Below, one piece after another: positions 1 to 9,370 of a DNA stretch of 64,000 bases; positions within the stretch are counted from its first letter, which is position 1, and each line of letters starts with the position of its first letter. Position numbers and translations under genes: made by a program. The stretch comes from Gemmatimonadota bacterium (GTDB taxonomy: Bacteria; Gemmatimonadota; Gemmatimonadetes; Longimicrobiales; Gaopeijiaceae). Below the pieces are notes generated by a model, which searched no databases, was not told the origin of the DNA, and was given only the letters and a program-made list of their open reading frames with translations. The DNA lies in contig JAPPOV010000052.1 of NCBI GenBank assembly GCA_028873595.1, positions 1 to 64,000 of the forward strand, written 5' to 3'.

Positions 1-2770
1 GTGTCATCGTCGATCTACACCCCGGCTGTCCCACCGCGCGCCCCTGCCCCAGCGTCAGGCGAAGCCCTGCTTCGCGCAGTTCAGACCCCGCGAGGCGGAT
101 CTGATTGTCGATGTCGGTCCGGGGAAAGAGGCCTTCACGCACGCCCAGGCTGTCCCCATTAGGCGCCTGCAGGATCCAACGATGCTGCCACACCAGGGAA
201 CCTGCGGTGGTCGCGTCGACCACGCCGGGCAGAACGGTCTCAGCCCCATCCCGGACCGCAGGAGCACTCGCCAGCTGCCAATTCTGAGACGTGAGCGCGA
301 CCGGGATCTGCGCCGTGCCATCGAAATCGTCGACGAACGCCTGATCCAACGTGTTCGGGTTGGGCACGGACACCGCGATCTCGCCGTCCAACGAGAACGA
401 CGACGCGCCGGAAAAGTTCAGACCTGGCACGCGCTCCAGAAAGCGATCGAACCAGGAAATCGGCGCGTCGTACCGTCCGCTCAAGCCACCGAGTAGCGTC
501 GCACCCGGCTCCGTTCCGAGGATCGGCCTGGTGACAACGGTCCGCTCGGACTGGTACAGGCCGATGAGATCGATGCCCCCTCGGGTCCCCAGCGCGCTGC
601 TGGTTCGCATACCGAAGACCTGAGTTGGCGTGACCTGGAAGAGAGAGCGCTGCTCCCATGTCGCCCGGATCGTGGCGTCTGGAGAGGAAGCGAAGAGAAC
701 GTCCGGTTCGAGGAGTTGAACCTGACCGACATCGTAGTCGATATCGTAATCGGAGCCGCGAGCCAGAAGACGATCTCCGAGGAAGACGCGCTCACTTCCA
801 TCGCGGATCCCGAACGCACCGAGTGAGAACGAAGAGATGACCCCTTGGGACCGGATTCGATACGATAGCGTAAGGCGAAACCGGCCTGCGTTGTCCCGCT
901 CGAAGGGGTCTTCCTCGTCGTAGATCGCTTCGTTCGCGTCGTCGCCGAGGATGGCCCGAGTCACGCTCTCCGTAAGCCCGAGTGCCTGGACCGGGGGCGG
1001 CTCCGCGAAGGGGCGAAGAGTCGGGAACACGATGAACGACCCCTGCACCGCTGGCTGGTCCTGGAAGAACTCGAGGCCTGGCGAATAGACGAAGGCCGGA
1101 TCGAGTGCGTCGACCGGGGCTTCTTCATCGAGCCCGAAAAGGCGAAGGAATGTGATGTCGGCTCCGGAAAACCGTCTCTTGAACGTGCGTCCCGCCGAAC
1201 GTTCACCGAGCGAGACATCCAGCGATACGGAGCCAGGTTCAACATCCGGGGAGCCCGAAACCCTGTAGATCTGGTGCATCTCGAGGTCCCACGTCGGTCT
1301 CCCCGGTTGGTGATTCGCGCCAGAAGCCTTTAGAAGCTGGAGTTCGGGGCGCTCTCCCTGATTGTAGATGAGCTCGGGGTTGTAGTCTCCGATCGTATCA
1401 CCGGCAGCGGTGATGTACGTGACCGCAAGCATCTCCTCCCGACTGAGTGGCTGCCGAAGCGCGATCCACAAGCCGCTGGGGTGAACGAAGAAGTCCGTCC
1501 CCTCCTGGAGATTCCGGAACCAGCCAGACTCCCTCACGGGAGGATTGACACCATCGTCCGCGACTGCGTCGAGCTGGATGAAGCCCTCGACCTGCTGCTG
1601 GAAGACGGGATCGTCTTCGAAGCGATACAGCTGAATCAGCTGGTCACCCGGGGCGACGGTCGCCGGCGCAGAAGCCGGGTCGAGCTCGAGCGCGTCCACA
1701 TGGGGATACAAGTCGATCTGCCGAGGGTCGACCAGGAAGAAGAACTGGCCACGGACGTAGTCGGCATCATCCAGCACCAGCGTATCCTCCTGCACAAAGG
1801 CCCGCTGATCGCCGAACCCCGTGAGCTGGAATGATCGGGAGTTCAGGTCTCCACGCTGCTGCGCCCACACGGTCTGGAAATCGACCGGCCCGACCTGCCC
1901 TTCTGCCTGAAATCCGAAGTTTCCGGCTGGTAGTCCCTCGGTGAGGAAGCGCGACTGGGGGAGCCGGAACGTGACATCGCCGACCTCCAACCGTCGAAGT
2001 ACGTCGTCCTCACCGCCCTCATAGAAGAAGTTGATGCGGTTCGCAGCATCGAACTCACGGGACTGATCGAAGTCGACGTCGACGGTGACTCGATCAAGGA
2101 TGGTGCCGCTCACCTGGACCCCGAACTGGAGATCAGGACTGAGTTGGGGAACCAGAGACGGATTGCACCCAGCTCCGAATCGCGCGTCGCACGGCTCGAA
2201 CCGGGTCCAGTCACCCCCGAGTTCCATGCGACTTCGGACGTTCAGAGCCAAGTCCGCGTATTCCGTGACGAATCGGCTGCCGTCTCCCGGAGGGATCGCC
2301 GGATCCGACGGGGGTGCAGGCGGCAGATACGAGGTAGAGCCTGGGCCGGACGCCTCAAAGACTCGAGAGCGAAGAGCAACATCGAACATCGTCGGTGCGG
2401 TCAGACGATCCTCCACCCCTGCCTCGGCTCGCAGACGGTCGAGGACGAACGCACCGCGCGTCGCTCGGTATGGAAGACCCGATCGTCCAGGCGACCCATG
2501 ACGATCATCTCTACGCAACCCACCCAGGCCCGCCGTCGAAACGCGAATCCTGCGCATCCCGAGCGTCACATGCGGCTCGCTGCCGCTCGCGGACAAGCCC
2601 GATTCGACCGACGCAGCAGCTCGGCCGAGATCCGGTCGCAGAATTGTATCGGCAAGGACCGAGACCGGCGTGTCCGTTACATTGACCTCGGCGTCGACGT
2701 GCGCTGGTGCGTACCCCGCCAGGACGGGTGCCACGAGGGTCGTGAGCAGAGTAAGAAGTTGCGGGATCAC
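1..2770 (-). CDS. sprA: SprA homologue (T9SS outer-membrane translocon), 3' end cut by window edge
   Basis: One minus-strand frame is open from 2770 to the left edge, giving 923 codons of a protein that continues outside the window. The only usable in-frame start after the upstream stop is GTG at 2770; it gives a signal peptide (IPQLLTLLTTLVAPVLAGY). The later part carries SprA family signatures: YDIDYDVGQVQLL (about residues 670-690), then an LIGLYQSERTV block, a SWFDRFLERVPGLNF block, and VDDFDGT near residue 813, matching the IDDFEGT region of Bacteroidota SprA. SprA of Flavobacterium is about 2,400 residues and forms the giant beta-barrel through which type IX substrates cross the outer membrane. 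The gene diverges from lptF across about 145 bases. The identification is from recalled family motifs; whether the bacterium has a working T9SS cannot be judged because no other T9SS gene is here. Confidence 0.85.
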   Translation of the reverse strand, partial: MIPQLLTLLTTLVAPVLAGYAPAHVDAEVNVTDTPVSVLADTILRPDLGRAAASVESGLSASGSEPHVTLGMRRIRVSTAGLGGLRRDDRHGSPGRSGLPYRATRGAFVLDRLRAEAGVEDRLTAPTMFDVALRSRVFEASGPGSTSYLPPAPPSDPAIPPGDGSRFVTEYADLALNVRSRMELGGDWTRFEPCDARFGAGCNPSLVPQLSPDLQFGVQVSGTILDRVTVDVDFDQSREFDAANRINFFYEGGEDDVLRRLEVGDVTFRLPQSRFLTEGLPAGNFGFQAEGQVGPVDFQTVWAQQRGDLNSRSFQLTGFGDQRAFVQEDTLVLDDADYVRGQFFFLVDPRQIDLYPHVDALELDPASAPATVAPGDQLIQLYRFEDDPVFQQQVEGFIQLDAVADDGVNPPVRESGWFRNLQEGTDFFVHPSGLWIALRQPLSREEMLAVTYITAAGDTIGDYNPELIYNQGERPELQLLKASGANHQPGRPTWDLEMHQIYRVSGSPDVEPGSVSLDVSLGERSAGRTFKRRFSGADITFLRLFGLDEEAPVDALDPAFVYSPGLEFFQDQPAVQGSFIVFPTLRPFAEPPPVQALGLTESVTRAILGDDANEAIYDEEDPFERDNAGRFRLTLSYRIRSQGVISSFSLGAFGIRDGSERVFLGDRLLARGSDYDIDYDVGQVQLLEPDVLFASSPDATIRATWEQRSLFQVTPTQVFGMRTSSALGTRGGIDLIGLYQSERTVVTRPILGTEPGATLLGGLSGRYDAPISWFDRFLERVPGLNFSGASSFSLDGEIAVSVPNPNTLDQAFVDDFDGTAQIPVALTSQNWQLASAPAVRDGAETVLPGVVDATTAGSLVWQHRWILQAPNGDSLGVREGLFPRTDIDNQIRLAGSELREAGLRLTLGQGRAVGQPGCRSTMT

Positions 2771-2914
2771 GCGGCGTATGGAGAGGAGTCCGCTCGCACA
2801 TGTAGTCGCGAACGTCCGAGCAACGATCGGACCGCGAACACACTACGAGAGTGGGTGTAGGGACAGCGCGTCGGACGGGGACGGGATTTCACAGTCGAAA
2901 GAGAGTTCGCTGCA
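2771..2914. promoter_or_regulatory. Divergent promoter region between sprA and lptF
   Basis: These 144 bases separate two outward-reading envelope genes, so both promoters must lie here unless expression comes from far upstream. A purine-rich GAGAG stands about nine bases before the GTG start of lptF. I see no clear -35/-10 pair or operator palindrome. Confidence 0.4.
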
Positions 2915-4342
2915 GTGCGCAAGAGAGTGCTCACCAGATACCTGATACGCGCCCACCTGGGCCCGTTCCTCTTTGCGCTGTCTGCTATCACCGGGCTCCT
3001 CTTCATCAACGCCGTCGCACAGCGAGTGGATTCGCTGGTGGGCAAGGGCCTGCCTTGGCAGGTCATCGTTGAGTTCCTGGTCCTTTCGCTACCCCATACG
3101 ATCGCGTTGTCTCTCCCGATGTCGGTCCTCGTTGCCGTACTCTACGCCTTCAGCGACATGGCGGCGTCCAACGAGATCACCGCAATGTCGGCCGGTGGCG
3201 TCCGTCCGGCTCGGATGATGCTCCCGGTCCTTGGGCTCGGTGTCATTGCCACACTCGTGATGCTGTTCTTCAATAACTCCGTGCTGCCGGAGTCCAACCA
3301 CGCGCTAAAGAACCTCCTGCTGGATATCGGTCGCAAGAGCCCGACGCTCGAGCTTCGTGAGCAGGTCGTCAACGAGTTGCGTACTGGCGTTGGTGTGAAT
3401 CGCTATTTCCTGACCGCTGACCGCATCGATCACGACACCAACGAACTCGAGAACGTCGCGATTTTCGACGCCAACGATCCCAGGCGGCAACGTACTACAT
3501 ACGCGGCTTCCGGAGAGATGGCGTTCAACGACGCACGCACCGACCTCTACCTCACCCTGCATGACGGGGTTGTGCACGAAGTGCAAAACGACCGTGTCGG
3601 TGGATTTCAACGCCTCTACTTCGAAGAGCAGATCGTCCCACTTCGTGAGGTCGGCAATGAACTGGAACGCCGCTTCGGAGGTGCGGACCGCTCGGATCGT
3701 GAAATGGGCTTCAGCCTCCTCGTGACCAACGCGAACGAGCGTCAGCTCCAGCTCGATACGATTGTGTCCGAAAGCCGCAGTCAGACGGAGCAGGCGGTCC
3801 GGATCGCGTTGAATCGGCCCATCGAAGCGGACTCGGCCGTCACAGGGGAGGGTGAACGCCGAATTGAGCTGAGCGCGAATCTGCGCGGTCGCTACATCCA
3901 GCGTGACGCGATGACACAGCAACTTGTCGCTGGCGCGCGAGCCAGAGCCGCCCGCGGTGCGGCACTCCAGCAATCGGTCAATCGCTTCGAGGTCGAGATC
4001 CACAAGAAGCTCGCGATCGCGATCGCGTGCCTCGTCTTCGTCCTCATGGGGCCACCTCTCGCGCTTCGCTTCCCGAGCGCCGGCGTCGGTTTCGTGGTGG
4101 TCGCATCCGCCGTGATCTTCTTCGTGTACTACGTCGGCCTGCTCGGGGGCGAAGCGTTGGCGGATCGCCGCGTCGCGAGTCCAGCCGTCACGATGTGGTT
4201 GGGCAACGTGGTCTTCTTCCTGCTCGGCATCGCTCTGCTCCGGAAGATGGGGCACTCCTCAGGGACGAGTCGTACCGGCTTCGGTGAAGCCATCGCCGGG
4301 TTCTTCGGTGGCTCGGCCGCACGGGCCGAAGGAGAGTCCTGA
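2915..4342 (+). CDS. lptF: LptF-family LPS export permease
   Basis: Inner-membrane permease of the Lpt machine, which extracts lipopolysaccharide from the inner membrane and passes it to the periplasmic bridge. The 475-residue protein has the YjgP/YjgQ layout. Three N-terminal membrane segments fall at about residues 14-36, 50-78 and 100-122, with the conserved EITAMSAGG coupling region near 87-95. A periplasmic beta-rich domain covers about 140-250, and three C-terminal membrane segments cover about 365-445. It is roughly 100 residues longer than usual LptF because of a charged, helix-rich insert at about 260-350 before the fourth membrane segment. The start is GTG at 2915. The stop overlaps the lptG start by one base (TGATG), so the two are translationally coupled partners. 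Confidence 0.9.
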   Translation: MRKRVLTRYLIRAHLGPFLFALSAITGLLFINAVAQRVDSLVGKGLPWQVIVEFLVLSLPHTIALSLPMSVLVAVLYAFSDMAASNEITAMSAGGVRPARMMLPVLGLGVIATLVMLFFNNSVLPESNHALKNLLLDIGRKSPTLELREQVVNELRTGVGVNRYFLTADRIDHDTNELENVAIFDANDPRRQRTTYAASGEMAFNDARTDLYLTLHDGVVHEVQNDRVGGFQRLYFEEQIVPLREVGNELERRFGGADRSDREMGFSLLVTNANERQLQLDTIVSESRSQTEQAVRIALNRPIEADSAVTGEGERRIELSANLRGRYIQRDAMTQQLVAGARARAARGAALQQSVNRFEVEIHKKLAIAIACLVFVLMGPPLALRFPSAGVGFVVVASAVIFFVYYVGLLGGEALADRRVASPAVTMWLGNVVFFLLGIALLRKMGHSSGTSRTGFGEAIAGFFGGSAARAEGES

Positions 4343-5409
4343 TGCGAATCCTCGACCGGCTGGTCCTGAAAAACTTCCTGCTGCTCTTTTCCCTCTTCCT
4401 GCTCTGCGCTCCACCGCTGTTCGTCCTCGGGGATCTCGCGGAGCATCTCGACGACTACATTGACCGCGGCCTTTCGCTGGGCGAAGTGGCCATGTCGTAC
4501 ATCTACATGTATCCCCTCTTCATGCAGTGGTGCTTCCCGATCGCAGCACTGCTCGGGACGGTCTTCACCGTGCATGGGATGACGATGCATCACGAGATCG
4601 TGGCGGCCAAGGCGGGTGGAATTTCGTTTCACCGGCTCGTCGCGCCCCTCCTGATGGCCGGTCTCCTGCTCACGGGCGTCGCGCTGGCCCTGACCGAAAT
4701 CATTCCACACACCAACAAGATTTCGGGTCAGATCCTTCGTGCAGAGACGCTCGGCCGGTCCTGGCGATCAGACTTCGTGTATCGCTCAGAGGAGGGTCTC
4801 TCCTGGCAGGTAAGTCGACTCACTGCGTCCGACGGGCGCATGACCGACGTGGTCATCGAGCGTCCCGGCTCCAGCCAGGAGAACGGCCTGCACATCATCG
4901 CCGAGGGTGCGCGATTCGACGGTCAAGATGGATGGCTGCTCGCTCAGGGCTTCATGCGAACGCTCAATCCCGACAGTACCGAGATGACGATGGAGTTCGA
5001 CCGGCTCGTGATGGCGGACCTGGTCGAACGACCAGAGGAGCTTCTCGAGGTCCCGCCCGAGCCGGACGAGATGACGTACGCAGAGATCAACCGCATGGCA
5101 GCGATCATTCAGCGAACGGGCGGTAATGCGAACAAGCTTCTCGTGAAGCGGGAGGAGAAGATCTCGATCCCCGTCACGACGCTCATCATCATTCTTTTCG
5201 GGGCACCGCTCGCGACCAGCAGCAAACGTGGCGGTGCAGCGTTCGGGATCGGCCTCTCCCTCGCAACCGTACTCATCTTCATGATGCTGTTGCGAGTTTC
5301 GGGTGCACTGGGCGAGGCAGGAGCGGTATCGCCGCTTGCGGCAGCATGGATTCCGAACATGGTCTTTGCCGCGGCCGGGCTCTTCTTCATGGCCCGGGTT
5401 CGAACGTAG
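4342..5409 (+). CDS. lptG: LptG-family LPS export permease
   Basis: Partner of LptF in the LptB2FG transporter. At 355 residues it has normal family length, with membrane segments near residues 10-32, 45-78 and 95-118, a periplasmic domain at about 125-265, and three C-terminal segments (about 275-350). The cytoplasmic coupling region EIVAAKAGGISFHRL matches the family. It begins on the last base of the lptF stop codon. LptB, LptA, LptC and LptD are not in this window. Its 3' end overlaps the end of the convergent dapF-like gene by 23 bases, with no room for a conventional terminator between them. Which of the two permeases is F and which G is assigned by gene order and similarity, so the labels could be swapped. 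Confidence 0.88.
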   Translation: MRILDRLVLKNFLLLFSLFLLCAPPLFVLGDLAEHLDDYIDRGLSLGEVAMSYIYMYPLFMQWCFPIAALLGTVFTVHGMTMHHEIVAAKAGGISFHRLVAPLLMAGLLLTGVALALTEIIPHTNKISGQILRAETLGRSWRSDFVYRSEEGLSWQVSRLTASDGRMTDVVIERPGSSQENGLHIIAEGARFDGQDGWLLAQGFMRTLNPDSTEMTMEFDRLVMADLVERPEELLEVPPEPDEMTYAEINRMAAIIQRTGGNANKLLVKREEKISIPVTTLIIILFGAPLATSSKRGGAAFGIGLSLATVLIFMMLLRVSGALGEAGAVSPLAAAWIPNMVFAAAGLFFMARVRT

Positions 5410-6364
5410 CGAGCAAGCCGGTCTCGAGTACCCCGGTCATGACGGGTTCGACGGGTCCTCGCAACACGACGTCCAACGCTCCTCCTACCGTCACGTCCAG
5501 GTGTCCCCCCGGCATGTCGATCGAGACCGTGCCCGGCGATCGGGCTCCGACGTGCACGAGGGAGACCGCTACTGCGCAGGCGCTGGTCCCAGACGCGGAC
5601 GTGCGCCCGACCCCGCGCTCCCAGATCAAGGCTTCGGATCGTCTGCCCACCGCTCTCACGAGCTGCACATTTGTGCCATGCGGAATCTCCGGATGTGTAG
5701 CGAGGAACGGACCAAGCCGGGCCAGGGTCTCTTCACCGAACCGGGGGCCGGCATCAGTCACGAGCACGACGAGATGGGGATTGCCGACCCAGACCGGCAC
5801 GACCCGCAACACCTCTCCGTCCGGACCTGCCACCGTGAAAGGGGAGACATCACCTGCGAGGAGTCCGGGGCGGGCGTGGATCGCCGCTGGTCCCGTACGA
5901 GCGCGCCCCATGTCGATCGAGATATCGCACGCGCCATCGACGTTGGCGTGCAGCTGCATCCGTACCGCATCGCCCCCGACCTCGGCATGGATGATCTCAA
6001 GCTGACCATTCTTCCTCGCGAGATACGACGCGAGGATCCGCAAGCCATTGCCACTACGCTCGAATTCGCCTCCATCCGGGTTGAACATGCGCAGTGACAC
6101 CCGCATCTGCGACCCATTCTCGACGGACTCGCCGGCGGCGACGACCACGATCCCGTCCGCCCCCAACCCGCGATGCCGGTCACACACGCGCGCGACATTC
6201 TCCGGTGTTGCGACCCACGAGCGATCGGACGGCGCATCTCCTTCCGCGACCCCACGGCAATCCTCGAAGACCAGGTAATCGTTTCCCAGTCCATGCCCTT
6301 TGTAGAAGCGACTCGACACGCGCGGGCGCGGAGGCCAGCGATCCGTTTCCAGAGTTTGCGGCAT
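5387..6364 (-). CDS. dapF: Diaminopimelate epimerase-like protein with Ser/Ser active site
   Basis: Family fold of DapF, which interconverts LL- and meso-diaminopimelate for lysine and peptidoglycan synthesis. Conserved blocks are present: FYKGHGLGNDYLVFED at the N-terminus, FNPDGGEFERSGNGLRI, VWVGNPHLV, HGTNVQLV and WERGVGRTSASGTSACAVA. In classical DapF the two catalytic bases are cysteines in CGNG and ACGTGA. Here both are serine (codons AGT and TCT, read directly from the DNA). The start at 6364 (MPQTLETD) has GGAG six bases upstream and lies close to the first conserved block; ATGs at 6376 and 6385 are alternatives. The result is about 325 residues. Ser-type DapF-like proteins occur in some phyla as I recall, so this may be the genuine epimerase or a related enzyme. 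Confidence 0.8.
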   Translation of the reverse strand: MPQTLETDRWPPRPRVSSRFYKGHGLGNDYLVFEDCRGVAEGDAPSDRSWVATPENVARVCDRHRGLGADGIVVVAAGESVENGSQMRVSLRMFNPDGGEFERSGNGLRILASYLARKNGQLEIIHAEVGGDAVRMQLHANVDGACDISIDMGRARTGPAAIHARPGLLAGDVSPFTVAGPDGEVLRVVPVWVGNPHLVVLVTDAGPRFGEETLARLGPFLATHPEIPHGTNVQLVRAVGRRSEALIWERGVGRTSASGTSACAVAVSLVHVGARSPGTVSIDMPGGHLDVTVGGALDVVLRGPVEPVMTGVLETGLLATFEPGP

Positions 6365-6611
6365 AGATGGCTCCATGAGGGTCATCGGCTCCGGAAGGTG
6401 TCTTCGTTGTCGCGACCGCGCATCCCGAGGGAGTCTGGCCATCCCTGCAGAGCAATTCGAGGCTCCAGTCAGTGTCGAGGACGAGAACCCGCTGAAACCT
6501 CGACGCGATCGACCCGTACGGGATGGAGGTCGCCGCCGACATGTTGCTTGGGGCGTCCGACGGGATGTGCGTGAGGTGGTGAGACGTTCGAGTGAATCGA
6601 CGAACCGGGCG
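6365..6611. promoter_or_regulatory. Divergent intergenic region between dapF-like gene and DUF5916 gene
   Basis: About 247 bases between two outward-reading genes. An open frame continues upstream of the plus-strand gene to 6375, but the encoded residues are arginine-rich and lack domain character, so I treat this as leader and promoter. No clear operator or hairpin seen. Confidence 0.35.
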
Positions 6612-9335
6612 ATGACGATGATGAGGATGTGGGGTTGGGCGGCTGCGACCGCTTTGCTGGTCATGATATCGAACCAGGCGGAGGCCCAGTCGAGGCCACC
6701 GGTCGGACTCGAGGCGGCGGAGGGCGCAGCCTCCGCCGCCCGGGCCACCGACTCGGGGGCACCGCGCACCGTGCGAGGCTGTTGCACGTCCGGACCGCTC
6801 TATCTGGATGCGACCTCGGTCGGCGACTCCGAAATCGACATCGACGGCGCTGCAGACGAGGATCCGTGGGCGAGAGCCTCGACCGCAACCGACTTCGTCC
6901 AGTTCTCCCCCAACGAGGGTGATCTTGCCTCGGAGCGGACCGAAGCTCGAGTCATTTACGGTGAAGATGCGCTCTTCGTCTTCATGTATGCATACGACAC
7001 CGCACCTGGGGAGATCGTCGGACAGCTCACGCGTCGCGACCAGGACTCCTACTCAGATCTGCTCGGCGTCGTCATTGATTCCTACTTCGATCGACGCACG
7101 GCCTTCCATTTTGCGGTGAATCCAGTCGGTGTGAAGTACGATATCTACCGCTTCAACGACACGCAGGAAGATTCAGGCTGGGACGCAGTGTGGGATGTGT
7201 CCACTGCACGTACATCCGACGGGTGGACAGCTGAATTTCGGATTCCATACTCCCAACTTCGCTTTCGCGACGCGGACGAGCAGACGTGGGGGATCAATTT
7301 CATGCGTCAGATCGCGCGGCGGGACGAGATGACAGTCTGGGCACCGACCGCGCGCTCTGACGGAGCGATCGTCTCTCGGTTCGGCGAACTCCGCGGACTC
7401 CAGAATCTCTCGGCGCCCAACCGCATGGAGATGCTCCCGTACACAGTCGCCTCGCTCCAACGGGCTCCAGGTAACCCCGACGACCCCTTCTACGCTCGCA
7501 ACGCCGCGAACAGTACGGCTGGTGTGGACGTGAAGTACGGCGTCACGTCGGACCTGACCCTGGACGTCACCATCAACCCGGATTTCGGCCAAGTTGAAGC
7601 GGATCCTGCCCAGGTGAACCTCAGCGCGTTCGAGGTCTTCCTGCCCGAACAACGTCCGTTCTTCCTGGAAGGGTCGAGCATCTTCAACTTCTCGATCGCA
7701 CTTGGGGACGGGCCCGAAGCGACCGAGTCACTCTTTTACTCCCGTCGGGTTGGTCGGAGCCCCCAAGGTTGGGCTGATCCGCAGGGAGGCTACGCCGATG
7801 TCGAGGATCACACGACGATTCTCGGCGCATGGAAGCTCTCGGGGAAGACATCGAGCGGCTGGTCGATCGGCGCGATGCACGCTGTCACGTCCGAGGAACA
7901 GGCGAAGATCGCGCCGCTCGCGGGTGATCCATTCCAGCAGACCGTGGAGCCGTTCTCCAACTATGGTGTTCTGCGGGTACAGAAGGATTTTCGGGACGGT
8001 CGATCGGCGCTCGGCTTCATCGGTACCGGCCTGGTGCGAAACGGGTCCGACGCCAGCGAATTGAGGCTTCGCTCCAACGCCTGGTCGGGCGGTGTCGACT
8101 TCCGCCATCGTTTCGCTGCCGACACGTGGCAGGTAGACGGCTACGTGCTCGGCTCCCACGTGGCCGGATCGGCCGAGGCAATCGCACGGACACAACGTGC
8201 GCCAGCCCGCTTTTATCATCGCCCTGACGCGGAGCACCTCAGGTACGACCCGACCCGCACCTCGCTCAGCGGCGCATCCGCGAATGTTGGAATCTCGAAA
8301 TTCGCGGGGGGATTCTGGCGCGTTGGCACAGGACTGCAAACACGCACACCGGGCTTCGAGATCAACGACGTCGGCTTCCAGAACCGGGCCGACTACGTCG
8401 TCACATGGGGATGGCTCGGATATCACCGAAACCAGGCTCAGGGCCCGTTCCGGAACTGGATGGTGAACGTGAACGGCTGGAACGTGCTGGACTACGACGG
8501 CAACCGCATCGGCACCGGAGCCAATATCAACGTCAACGGGCAATTTCGGAGCTTCTGGCGCGGACATGCGGGCATGAACCAGGAGTTCGAGTCGTACTCA
8601 AACGGTGCATTACGCGGAGGCCCGCTATTCCGGCGCGAGGCTCAGACCAACGTCTGGGGCGGCTTCGGGACCGATGGCAGGAAGCCGCTGCAGCTCAACC
8701 TGAACGGGTGGGGAAACGTCCGGCCAGAGAGCGATTCCTGGGCATACGGCGTCTCGCCCAACGTGCGTATCCGCCCCTCCGGTCGGGCGACCTTCACGGT
8801 GGGCGCGTTCCTGAATCGGAACGTGAACGATCGACAGTGGGTGAAGCAGATCTCAACGGACCGCGACCACTACGTGTTCGGTCGGCTCGATCAGACGACC
8901 CTCGGACTCACTGCACGCGTTGACTACGCGTTCACGCCCACCGTGTCACTCCAGTTCTACGCACAGCCCTTCGTAAGTGCGGGTTCGTACTCCGGTCTGA
9001 AACAGATTGCGGATCCCGTCGCAGCCACCTATGCGGAGCGCTTCTCGAGCCTCGCGACACGCATGGAAGCTGGTTGGTACCGGACCGACCTGAACGGCGA
9101 CGGGAACGAGGAATCGATTCGGAACCCCGACTTCAACTTCAAGCAGTTTCGGTCCAACGCCGTCCTCCGCTGGGAATATCTCCCAGGTTCGACGCTCTTC
9201 TTTGTCTGGTCCCAGGGACGGGACGACTACGTTCAGGACCGTTCATTCAACTTCGATCGAGACGTGCGGGACCTCTTTTCGGTCGCGCCGGACAACATCT
9301 TCATGATCAAGCTTTCCTACTGGATGAGTCGTTGA
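6612..9335 (+). CDS. DUF5916 outer-membrane protein with CBM9-like N-terminal domain
   Basis: A 907-residue exported protein. The chosen ATG at 6612 gives a signal peptide (WGWAAATALLVMISNQAEAQ); in-frame ATGs at 6618, 6621 and 6627 are alternatives. A beta-sandwich of the carbohydrate-binding family 9 type follows (about residues 65-240; motifs DEDPWARA, FVFMYAYD, GWTAEFRIPYSQLRF). The DUF5916 region takes up the rest, with VDVKYGVTSDLTLDVTINPDFGQVEAD, FLPEQRPFFLEG and LFYSRRVG, ending in alternating aromatic strands typical of an outer-membrane barrel with a C-terminal MIKLSYWMSR. DUF5916 proteins are common in Bacteroidota and Gemmatimonadota; the ligand is unknown. It stands alone and is followed by the methionine block, separated by a riboswitch leader. 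Confidence 0.85.
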   Translation: MTMMRMWGWAAATALLVMISNQAEAQSRPPVGLEAAEGAASAARATDSGAPRTVRGCCTSGPLYLDATSVGDSEIDIDGAADEDPWARASTATDFVQFSPNEGDLASERTEARVIYGEDALFVFMYAYDTAPGEIVGQLTRRDQDSYSDLLGVVIDSYFDRRTAFHFAVNPVGVKYDIYRFNDTQEDSGWDAVWDVSTARTSDGWTAEFRIPYSQLRFRDADEQTWGINFMRQIARRDEMTVWAPTARSDGAIVSRFGELRGLQNLSAPNRMEMLPYTVASLQRAPGNPDDPFYARNAANSTAGVDVKYGVTSDLTLDVTINPDFGQVEADPAQVNLSAFEVFLPEQRPFFLEGSSIFNFSIALGDGPEATESLFYSRRVGRSPQGWADPQGGYADVEDHTTILGAWKLSGKTSSGWSIGAMHAVTSEEQAKIAPLAGDPFQQTVEPFSNYGVLRVQKDFRDGRSALGFIGTGLVRNGSDASELRLRSNAWSGGVDFRHRFAADTWQVDGYVLGSHVAGSAEAIARTQRAPARFYHRPDAEHLRYDPTRTSLSGASANVGISKFAGGFWRVGTGLQTRTPGFEINDVGFQNRADYVVTWGWLGYHRNQAQGPFRNWMVNVNGWNVLDYDGNRIGTGANINVNGQFRSFWRGHAGMNQEFESYSNGALRGGPLFRREAQTNVWGGFGTDGRKPLQLNLNGWGNVRPESDSWAYGVSPNVRIRPSGRATFTVGAFLNRNVNDRQWVKQISTDRDHYVFGRLDQTTLGLTARVDYAFTPTVSLQFYAQPFVSAGSYSGLKQIADPVAATYAERFSSLATRMEAGWYRTDLNGDGNEESIRNPDFNFKQFRSNAVLRWEYLPGSTLFFVWSQGRDDYVQDRSFNFDRDVRDLFSVAPDNIFMIKLSYWMSR

Positions 9336-9370
9336 ATCAATCCGGAAACGGATGTAGTCTAAGAGGACAA

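Noticed and set aside
2144..2860. Plus-strand frame of 238 codons at the sprA 5' end.
   Set aside because: Antisense to sprA, rich in Arg and Ser, no domain; the minus-strand frame is open over 2.7 kb with family motifs.
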